From an uncultured Porphyromonadaceae bacterium (GTDB lineage Bacteria > Bacteroidota > Bacteroidia > Bacteroidales > Muribaculaceae), in assembly GCA_900541865.1 (NCBI GenBank), contig UQLO01000006.1, positions 28,546-92,545 on the forward strand: a stretch of 64,000 nucleotides of DNA, written 5' to 3'. The position numbers and the translations under genes were made by a program. Under the pieces are notes generated by a model, which did not search any database, had not been told where the DNA came from, and saw only the letters and a list, made by a program, of their open reading frames with translations. Positions within the stretch are counted from its first letter, which is position 1, and each line of letters begins with the position of its first letter. Shown piece by piece: positions 35,656-41,684 of this stretch.

Positions 35656-36506
35656 ACTATCGGTGCTGTGTTTTGAGGCGGGAGCTCGCTCAGTTGGTAA
35701 ACGCGGTCGCACACGGCGGCGGCTTCGTCGGCGGCATGAGCGCCGGCCCGAAACGACTCCCAGGGTATCGGCTTGCCCACTACTATGCGGTAGCGGCTGC
35801 CGCTGCCCAGAAAAACTTCGCGCGGCAGAAGGGTCTGCTCGACGTTGGTTTTGATGTGCAGTTTGCGCCGCCAGTAGCCCGCGCGGTAGAAGGTGTCGGT
35901 ATTTCGGCCTTCGAAGAAGAGCGGCACTACCGAGCGGTGATAACGGTGGGCTTTAGTGACGAAGGCCCGGTTCCACTCCAAATCGCGGATGGAGCCGTCG
36001 GATGTAAGGCGGCTTACAAGGCCCGCCGGGAAGAACAACACCGGATACGGGCTTTCGAGAGCCTCGTTGAGGGCGCTTACGCTCTCCCGGTGCTGCGAAC
36101 CGAATTTATTGACCGGAAGAAAGATGTCGCCCAGGGGGTCGACGGCCGTGAGGAGATCGTTGACCACCACGCGGATGGGCATGCCGTAGTGGCGGTGAAG
36201 GAAGGAAATCACGCACATGCCGTCCAAGCCGCCCAGAGGATGGTTGCACACGAAGATGCTGCGGGGGTTTTCAGGCATATTTTCCTCATAGTCAACCGAA
36301 AGACGAATGTCAAGCTCTCGCAGTACACCCTGACAAAATGCCTCGCCACGTGTGGGATAGAGTTTTCGGAGCACTTCGTTGAGCTGGCGCTGGCGAATAA
36401 GCTTCTCGAAGGGTCGAACCAGAAAATGGGGTATAAGTTTCCCCTTTCTGCCAAGCCGGGCTTGCAGAAGTCGCCAAAGGTCTATCTGTATGAGGGGCGA
36501 TGCCAT
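35646..36506 (-). CDS. glsA: Glycine-lipid O-acyltransferase GlsA-like (lysophospholipid acyltransferase family)
   Basis: Encodes 286 aa of the PlsC-like LPLAT superfamily, subgroup related to putative hemolysins. The catalytic acyltransferase motif appears as CNHPLGGLDGM (His89, Asp95), then FFPAGLVSR (acyl-acceptor glycerol-binding region) and VPLFFEGRN. It is expected to O-acylate the N-acyl-3-hydroxy-fatty-acyl glycine made by GlsB. There is no strong membrane helix, so it is probably a peripheral inner-membrane enzyme. It is the first gene of a glsA-glsB-purB run with overlapping ends. Confidence 0.82.
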   Translation of the reverse strand: MASPLIQIDLWRLLQARLGRKGKLIPHFLVRPFEKLIRQRQLNEVLRKLYPTRGEAFCQGVLRELDIRLSVDYEENMPENPRSIFVCNHPLGGLDGMCVISFLHRHYGMPIRVVVNDLLTAVDPLGDIFLPVNKFGSQHRESVSALNEALESPYPVLFFPAGLVSRLTSDGSIRDLEWNRAFVTKAHRYHRSVVPLFFEGRNTDTFYRAGYWRRKLHIKTNVEQTLLPREVFLGSGSRYRIVVGKPIPWESFRAGAHAADEAAAVCDRVYQLSELPPQNTAPIVWK

Positions 36507-36561
36507 GGTTCGTTTTTCGGTGATGTGTCTGCTCAGTGAAGCGCTCTTTGCTTTTAAGCTG

Positions 36562-36569
36562 CAAAATTA
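36562..36569 (-). promoter_or_regulatory. Promoter -7 box of glsA-glsB-purB
   Basis: TAATTTTG on the minus strand matches TAnnTTTG, 56 nt before the glsA start. No clear TTTG at the standard spacing. It is divergent from the SDR-gene promoter only about 70 bp away. Confidence 0.5.
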
Positions 36570-36608
36570 ACCTTTTTCGCGCATAATTCCTTTGTGCGCG
36601 TTCCTTTT

Positions 36609-36640
36609 TTTGCGTGGCTATGCCAAATTTTGTAATTTTG
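36609..36640 (+). promoter_or_regulatory. Promoter of the SDR/GNGPSL gene cluster
   Basis: TTTG (36609-36612), 20 nt spacer, TAATTTTG (36633-36640): a full Bacteroidetes promoter. The predicted start is only about 6 nt before the ATG at 36653. Confidence 0.7.
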
Positions 36641-36652
36641 TTGCCATAAAAT

Positions 36653-37411
36653 ATGGAAAAAGACCCTTCTACCCTGCTCTTTTTTGCTCCCGGCCGTGAG
36701 TTTGTGGAGCCTTACGTATGCCGCGAGTTGTCCGGCTGGCGCATAGTGGCGCTCGATGCGGATTCCCTCTCGGCGGCAGCTCTGCCCGCCGCCGAAGCTG
36801 CCGTTATGCTTTCGGGGACTGAAGTTTACGATGTTCCCGACGGCGGCGCAGACAATTTCGACGAGTCCGCGCCAACGAAGTCCGACTCGCCTCTGCTGAA
36901 TATGGAGCGGGATTTTGGCAATGCGTGTGTGGCCGCCGGGCTGCGGCCGGTGATTCTGCGATGCGCAAACACTGTCGGCACGGGCATGACCGGGCTGCCT
37001 ATGCGGCTGGCACGCTGGATTTATCGTGGATTGTTTTTCCATTTCCCCGGCAACGAGGCCCGCATCAGCGCCGTCCACGCCTGCGATGTGGCCGCTTGCG
37101 TGGCGGCTGCCGCAAACTTACCTAAGGACGACGCCAACCCGCTGATTCTCAACCTTACCGATGGCGAAAATCCTACCATTCACGATTTCTGCGAAGCACT
37201 GGCGTTCCGCATGTCGCAAAAACGCATCTCGAGCCTCAGCACGCGCCCGCAGCAGTGGGTGGCAGCGGTTATTTATGGCAAAAAACGCATGAAGTTGCTC
37301 ACCACAACGGTCACTTTCAACTCGCAGGCCGCCCGACACATTCTCAAAACAGAACCGGTAAAGGTGACGGAATACCTCAAATCGCACATCTACGACAATT
37401 CAAGCCTTTGA
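36653..37411 (+). CDS. Degenerate NAD-dependent epimerase/dehydratase-like protein (extended SDR remnant)
   Basis: Encodes 252 aa. The middle resembles extended SDR epimerases: LSGTEVYD (like SSxxVYG), AAGLRPVILRCANTVG and ISAVHACDVA. However, the N-terminal GxxGxxG NAD motif is replaced by FFAPGREF, and the YxxxK catalytic pair has no match at the expected place (LLNMERDF). The protein is also shorter than the usual 300 residues. It may bind nucleotide weakly, bind a sugar nucleotide without catalysis, or have a structural role. The next gene begins 5 nt after its stop, suggesting a linked function, possibly in surface polysaccharide synthesis. Confidence 0.7.
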   Translation: MEKDPSTLLFFAPGREFVEPYVCRELSGWRIVALDADSLSAAALPAAEAAVMLSGTEVYDVPDGGADNFDESAPTKSDSPLLNMERDFGNACVAAGLRPVILRCANTVGTGMTGLPMRLARWIYRGLFFHFPGNEARISAVHACDVAACVAAAANLPKDDANPLILNLTDGENPTIHDFCEALAFRMSQKRISSLSTRPQQWVAAVIYGKKRMKLLTTTVTFNSQAARHILKTEPVKVTEYLKSHIYDNSSL

Positions 37412-37416
37412 TTATC

Positions 37417-38247
37417 ATGTCTTTTCTGGACAACTGCATAGAAACCACCCGTGGGCTGGCTAAAATCCTGCTTCAGTCGCGCGGCACTCGCCTGAAACGC
37501 CGGGAGCGCGGCGGACGAATCATCGTGATGGGAAACGGCCCGTCTTTGGCCGGTACTATCCGCGACCATATGGACTTACTCCAACGAACCGACACCCTGG
37601 CTGTGAATTTCGCGGCAAACGACGCGGCCTTCAGGGAGATTAAGCCGAGATACTATCTTCTGGCCGACCCGCATTTCTTCAGCGAGCGTACGGATGCCAA
37701 TCTGATGTCGCTTTGGGCCAACCTCAGCGACGCCGACTGGGACCTCACTATTATCGTGCCTCATAAATTTCAGGGCAAAACCTACGAACTGCTCCGTCTG
37801 GTGGGTGGCTCACAGGCCAAAGTGGCTACCTTCAACGCCGTTGGCATCGAGGGCTTCGACGTTCTGAGCAACACAGCCTACTGGCTCAAGCTCGGCATGC
37901 CGCGACCCAGAAACGTTCTCATTCCGGCTATTATGGTTGCTATCTGGTTGAAATACAAAGAGATTGTCATTGTCGGCGCAGACCATTCCTGGATGGAGTC
38001 GCTGCGCGTCAACGACCACAACCAAATTATGGCCGTGCAACACCATTTCTACGACGAACCCGGCGAAGAAGAATGTCGCGTGGCCGAAGAGTACCGCGGA
38101 TACCACATCCACCAGATTGTGCAAAGCATGGCGGTTGCCTTCAAGAGCTACCACCAGATCGCAAACTTTGCCTCCCACAACGGTGTTAAAATATACAACG
38201 CCACCCCGGGAAGCTATATCGATGCTTTTGAACGCATAAAGCTCTGA
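37417..38247 (+). CDS. GNGPSL-motif Rossmann-like protein of unknown function
   Basis: Encodes 276 aa. After a basic N-terminal helix comes RIIVMGNGPSLAGTIRDHMD; GNGPSL is a nucleotide-binding turn shared by DUF115/MptE-like proteins and by GT42 sialyltransferases of the Cst type. Later segments include KPRYYLLADPHFF, NVLIPAIMVAIWLKYKEIVIVGADHSW and ATPGSYIDAF. This could be a glycosyltransferase acting on CMP- or nucleotide-sugar donors, but the match is limited to motif level. The start ATG at 37417 follows the SDR-like gene by 5 nt; an in-frame extension upstream overlaps that gene and was rejected. Confidence 0.6.
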   Translation: MSFLDNCIETTRGLAKILLQSRGTRLKRRERGGRIIVMGNGPSLAGTIRDHMDLLQRTDTLAVNFAANDAAFREIKPRYYLLADPHFFSERTDANLMSLWANLSDADWDLTIIVPHKFQGKTYELLRLVGGSQAKVATFNAVGIEGFDVLSNTAYWLKLGMPRPRNVLIPAIMVAIWLKYKEIVIVGADHSWMESLRVNDHNQIMAVQHHFYDEPGEEECRVAEEYRGYHIHQIVQSMAVAFKSYHQIANFASHNGVKIYNATPGSYIDAFERIKL

Positions 38248-38277
38248 CAACCGGTAGCAGCGGCGCTGTGCCAGATT

Positions 38278-38463
38278 GTGTCCGGTTTGAAAATCAGATA
38301 TTATATTTGTTCGGTCATCTTCTGGGGAGCCATCATCTACATCGGCGGCTCTCTTGTCGACCTTCTGCCGCTGAAGCCCACGGGCAAGATTATCCTCGGG
38401 GCTATCGCCGTAGTGGCTCTCTATTTCGGGGCCGGCGCCGCAAGGCGCATCAGGCGAAGGTAA
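38278..38463 (+). CDS. Small two-helix membrane protein
   Basis: A 61-aa frame starting at GTG 38278, 30 nt after the previous gene. It has two hydrophobic stretches (about 8-26 and 37-53) joined by LLPLKPTGK and ends in RRIRRR, the pattern of a small inner-membrane protein with a cytoplasmic basic tail. Same strand and spacing suggest it is the third gene of the cluster. No family was recognised; the alternative is a chance open frame. Confidence 0.5.
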   Translation: MSGLKIRYYICSVIFWGAIIYIGGSLVDLLPLKPTGKIILGAIAVVALYFGAGAARRIRRR

Positions 38464-38483
38464 TAAAAGTCTATATCATAAAA

Positions 38484-38640
38484 ACAAAAAACCACTCCTC
38501 ACGGAGCGGCCATTGCTTTAACTAACACTAAATACCTAAAACCATTAAAATCCTTATTCTAATATCCTTAAATTTTCATAACTCGCTTGCGTTAACAAGC
38601 GCCTTTTCTAACCTTGAATCTTAGACCTTGTTATTATTTA
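38484..38640 (-). ncRNA. Candidate small RNA 1 (family of three)
   Basis: A TAACTTTG box (38653-38646, minus) is followed by about 155 nt of AT-rich, non-coding sequence ending in the hairpin CCGCTCC-GTGA-GGAGTGG (38509-38492) and a T-run (38490-38481). An internal CGCTTG/CAAGCG hairpin sits at 38584-38601. It shares the block TTTTAGGTATTT and a GTGA-loop 3' hairpin with the elements at 40147 and 41212. No TTTG is found at the canonical -33 spacing. Alternatively it is the 3' UTR of the upstream gene ending at 38783. The remaining 38654-38782 interval is AT-rich with no feature. Confidence 0.5.
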
Positions 38641-38782
38641 CATTGCAAAGTTATCCTCAAAAATCAAGGGCTGCTAATGAATATGGGCGCTATATAAATA
38701 AATACAAGCTATTACGAATCTTAAACCATTGTAGACTTGACACTTTGACACATCAGCGCTTTCTGAAAATATAAGTGTTTAT

Positions 38783-39946
38783 TCAGCCTTCAAGGTTTAT
38801 TTTTGCAAGATTTTCCTCAAAATTCGCCCGCTCAAGCGCGCGGCCTTTGAGGCGGTTTCGGTAGGTGTAGACTGTATTAAGCGAAAGACCCAACATTTCT
38901 GCGAGCTCGGAACTGCCGGTGATGCCCAGGCTGACAAAAGCGGCGATGCGCTCCTCTGGTGTAAGTCGTTCGCCGAACTCCAAACCGCTGTCGGGCTTAA
39001 GAAGTGCATTCAGTCGCTTCGGAAAGTCCGGGAAGGCCTGCAGGAAGGAGCGATCGAACTCCGCAAGGAACGAATTGCGGAACTTGCCGAAATATTTGCC
39101 GGCCTCCATGGTCGAATAAAGGTCTTTCGATTGGCCGGCAGCAAGTTTGCGCTCCACCAACAGACAGAGTTCGCGATTCTTGTCGACGGCATAGAGAGCC
39201 AGGCTGAGCATGGATTTTACACCCTCATTGTCGGTGAGAACTGTCGGAGCGCCCGATGCCGGCTCTGTGCCGGCGAAGGCATTGCGGGTCTTTCGAAGAA
39301 ACAATAGCCGCAGGCCCATCCATATTATAATAAGCGCAAGCAGGCTCCAACCCCACCAAGGGAGCGTCCATCCGTCGTTGCGGAGGTCGGCGGAGGCTTC
39401 GTAGAGGCGCACTATCTCTTTGGCCTGCAGACTGTCGAGGGTCCGGCAGCTGGTCATGGCTATGGCAAGGCGGCTCCGCGCCTTAGGGCCGTTCCCGATC
39501 GCCACGTCGCGTCGGGCGAGCTCGATGAAAACGTCCGGCGTGAGGCTGTCGGCCATCGCCAGATAGCGTGCTTTGCCCTCCAACGCTTCTTCATAATCGG
39601 TGCCCAGGGAATCTTTTGCAGCCCAATATTCAACCAGATAGTCTGCTATAGAGTCGTAAAGCGTGCTTTTGTGATCTGCACGTTGGAGAGCTATCCCAAG
39701 CGACTGCAGGCCAAGATGTTCCTCTCCCTTCAGGAGCAACGACAGGCCGGCGGCAGCCTCGGCATAGGGCGACGGCGCCGAAGCCAACGAGTCGAGATGG
39801 CTCATGACGCGGCTGATGTCTGCTTGGTCGGTCGAATCGGCCGCAAAACCGCCTATCAGGCTGCGGGGGTTCTGCGCGCCGACGGATAATGCCGTCAGGA
39901 CGACTGCGAATATGATGGGTAGTAATATGCGTTTTGGCGATGTCAC
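38783..39946 (-). CDS. DUF6377-type membrane-bound HTH regulator (shorter paralog)
   Basis: Encodes 387 aa. A signal peptide or first helix (about 1-24) precedes a helical, TPR-like extracytoplasmic part, a transmembrane helix (about 195-217) and a cytoplasmic C-terminal region with an HTH resembling LuxR/sigma region 4 (about 332-372, containing LAEMLGLSLNTVYTYRNRLKG). Its C-terminal half is clearly paralogous to the protein encoded at 41685-43235 (shared KLAAGQ, GKF and NTVY/NTIYxYRNRLK segments). It probably senses an envelope signal and acts on DNA directly. The start is GTG at 39946, about 21 nt after the predicted transcription start. Ligand and targets are unknown. Confidence 0.8.
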   Translation of the reverse strand: MTSPKRILLPIIFAVVLTALSVGAQNPRSLIGGFAADSTDQADISRVMSHLDSLASAPSPYAEAAAGLSLLLKGEEHLGLQSLGIALQRADHKSTLYDSIADYLVEYWAAKDSLGTDYEEALEGKARYLAMADSLTPDVFIELARRDVAIGNGPKARSRLAIAMTSCRTLDSLQAKEIVRLYEASADLRNDGWTLPWWGWSLLALIIIWMGLRLLFLRKTRNAFAGTEPASGAPTVLTDNEGVKSMLSLALYAVDKNRELCLLVERKLAAGQSKDLYSTMEAGKYFGKFRNSFLAEFDRSFLQAFPDFPKRLNALLKPDSGLEFGERLTPEERIAAFVSLGITGSSELAEMLGLSLNTVYTYRNRLKGRALERANFEENLAKINLEG

Positions 39947-39972
39947 GGGTCGAAGGTTAGTATTAGGAGCTG

Positions 39973-40003
39973 CAAATTTAAGAATTTCGGTTTAAATCGG
40001 CAA
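39973..40003 (-). promoter_or_regulatory. Promoter of the shorter DUF6377-type gene
   Basis: On the minus strand: TTG, 20 nt spacer, TAAATTTG (39980-39973). This is a good match to the Bacteroidetes promoter, with a predicted leader of about 20 nt. Confidence 0.65.
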
Positions 40004-40109
40004 GGATATTTTATATTTTTAATCATAAAACACACGAACTAACTATTTGAAAATTCGCAAATATCAGCCTTTAATTTCTTATATTTTCCTTGGGGGTGTC
40101 AGAAAGGTA

Positions 40110-40140
40110 TTGCCGCAAGTTCATTCACGTTGTAATTTTG
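40110..40140 (+). promoter_or_regulatory. Promoter of candidate small RNA 3
   Basis: TTG (40110-40112), 20 nt spacer, TAATTTTG (40133-40140). It points right, away from the DUF6377-type gene. A TACCTTTG box facing left overlaps just downstream (40163-40156) but lacks an upstream element. Confidence 0.55.
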
Positions 40141-40146
40141 CATCAG

Positions 40147-40255
40147 AAAAAGATACAAAGGTACAACGGGAAGCTACCGCTTCCTTTGATTAGGTTCAAG
40201 ATTGTTTTTAGGTATTTGTAAGTATTGCCGCTGCAACCCGTGAGGGCTCTGGCAA
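40147..40255 (+). ncRNA. Candidate small RNA 3 (family of three)
   Basis: Downstream of a good promoter, about 110 nt without a convincing coding frame. It contains TTTTAGGTATTT (40206-40217), identical to the block in candidate RNA 1, followed by a hairpin whose outer stem is TTGCC/GGCAA and whose tip is CCC-GTGA-GGG (40225-40255). There is no U-tract after this hairpin, so the 3' end is uncertain and may extend to the stem at 40261-40293. An internal GGAAGC/GCTTCC pair (40169-40183) is also visible. Confidence 0.45.
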
Positions 40256-40260
40256 ACCGA

Positions 40261-40293
40261 CAAGGGCCGGCTCATCATCGAAGCCGGCCCTTG
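40261..40293. terminator. Strong hairpin downstream of the Crp-like gene
   Basis: A perfect 12-bp stem (CAAGGGCCGGCT / AGCCGGCCCTTG) lies 20 nt beyond the crp-like stop. Neither side has a T-run, so termination is likely but not canonical. It may also end candidate RNA 3. Confidence 0.5.
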
Positions 40294-40312
40294 CGTATGG
40301 CTTAGAGCTATT

Positions 40313-41047
40313 TCAGTCCTTCTTTTCGACAGTTACCTGCGCAGGGAGATCTTCGTGGTTCTCTGTCTGTTTTTCTATGAGAGCCAGCATTTTGCGGCGG
40401 TCGAGCACGTTGATTTCATGCGTGTTGTACTTCACCAGCCCACGGGACTCCATGTCGGCCATCACGCCTTCGAAGACCCCTCGGGGAACGTTGAAGATTG
40501 AACACAGGTCGCGGGTGCGACAGCTCATCCGTATTTCGGTGCTTCCCGGCTGCGTAAGGGCTATGATCCAGAAGGCTATGCGCTCCTCGAGGCTGCCGCC
40601 CGCAAGCGACATCAAGCCGTGGACGGTCTTCTGAGCGTTGACACTCAGTGTGTTCAGGAAATTGAACATGAAGAATTGGTCGGTGAATATAATCTTGACG
40701 AAGTCCGACTTACTGATTTTCAATATGCTTGCGCTACCTTTGGCGACTACGGTGCAAGGATAGCGCGTGATGCGGCCGAACAGAAAGTCCGGAGCGATAA
40801 CGGCGGGTGCCTCCAGAGTCGAGGCCACCACGAAACGGCCGCTGTTGTTGGCTATGGAGACTCTCACTTGCCCACCGATGACAAACGTGAGATGCGTGCT
40901 TTCCTCTCCGGCGCGAATCACCGGCTCGCCGTCCGGAAATTTCAGGAAGTGAAAGCGAGCGGCTCCCACTACCTCGGCGAGTCGTTGGCGCGAGACTCCG
41001 AGGAATAGCGGCAGCCCCATCAAGAGTTCAAACATGCTGGTTGACAT
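40313..41047 (-). CDS. Crp/Fnr family transcriptional regulator
   Basis: Encodes 244 aa. An N-terminal cyclic-nucleotide-binding-like beta-roll (about 15-125, with FPDGEPVIRAGEESTHLTFVIGGQVRVS) is joined by a dimerisation helix (about 130-155) to a winged HTH (about 160-225, CRTRDLCSIFNVPRGVFEGVMADMES interrupted here only by loop residues). The N-terminal cysteine cluster of Fnr is absent, so an oxygen-sensing iron-sulfur cluster is unlikely. The key cAMP-pocket residues cannot be confirmed by eye. It lies between candidate RNAs 2 and 3, making it a plausible partner or target. Confidence 0.88.
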   Translation of the reverse strand: MSTSMFELLMGLPLFLGVSRQRLAEVVGAARFHFLKFPDGEPVIRAGEESTHLTFVIGGQVRVSIANNSGRFVVASTLEAPAVIAPDFLFGRITRYPCTVVAKGSASILKISKSDFVKIIFTDQFFMFNFLNTLSVNAQKTVHGLMSLAGGSLEERIAFWIIALTQPGSTEIRMSCRTRDLCSIFNVPRGVFEGVMADMESRGLVKYNTHEINVLDRRKMLALIEKQTENHEDLPAQVTVEKKD

Positions 41048-41167
41048 AGTGTCATATATTAGTTAGCTGGCCTTCGGCCCTTTTATTTTTAACGCTTCTC
41101 CGACGGGGGATGTTCACTTGCCGATTGCGCCGGAGCACCGGTACCGTCAAGGCTTTCAAAAACAGTG

Positions 41168-41175
41168 CAAAGTTA
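41168..41175 (-). promoter_or_regulatory. Promoter -7 box of the Crp-like gene
   Basis: TAACTTTG on the minus strand matches TAnnTTTG, giving a leader of about 115 nt. No clear upstream TTTG at standard spacing. It lies about 40 bp downstream of the terminator of candidate RNA 2. Confidence 0.5.
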
Positions 41176-41211
41176 CAAATTTTCAGCCAATTCCCCGGCC
41201 GGACAAAGCCA

Positions 41212-41497
41212 TAAAAACAAGACAGGCCATCTTCTCACGAGGACGGCCTGCTGCGTTTTAAATGACTTAAAACAATTACATAACTAACATAAAACACATT
41301 TTCAATCGATAACAAAATCTTCTCGCAGCCTTCGCCGCAGCAAAACGGGCGTCGACCAAAAACAAAGTTTTCCTGTCGGGTGAGGTTGTCATCCGCAACA
41401 CGAAAACTTCAAAGAGAAAATTTAGAAAAGTTCATTAAGTACTAACAATCTATACTAACCCTAAAACTGAATAATCGTGTATTGTTCCTAAGTTTTA
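41212..41497 (-). ncRNA. Candidate small RNA 2 or leader RNA (family of three)
   Basis: Promoter elements on the minus strand are TTG (41534-41532), 21 nt, TAACTTTG (41510-41503). About 285 nt follow without a credible coding frame, ending in the hairpin CAGGCC...GGCCTG (41250-41223) with a GTGA tetraloop and a T-rich tail (TCTTGTTTTT). The segment GTTTTAAGTCATTT (41273-41260) and the GCA-x-GGCCG entry to the hairpin match candidate RNA 1. It could be a free RNA or an attenuated leader of the Crp-like gene. The 41535-41684 interval between it and the DUF6377 gene shows nothing else. Confidence 0.55.
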
Positions 41498-41684
41498 CGC
41501 TGCAAAGTTAGCGCCTTTTGTTCACGCTCTGCAACCCGGATTAGGCCAAATATAAATTTGCGGATGTTTATTATAAGTCTATCCCCCTATCATTGAGCGA
41601 ATAACGGCCGGTGCGTCGCGCCGAATATATAAATTTGCATCAAAGTGCGAAGCGGCTCAAATATAACTTTCACGGGACCGCTTC

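Noticed and set aside
38464..38660. Plus-strand transcript through the candidate RNA 1 region
   Set aside because: No plus-strand TAnnTTTG box is nearby, and the T-run, hairpin polarity and -7 box all fit the minus strand.
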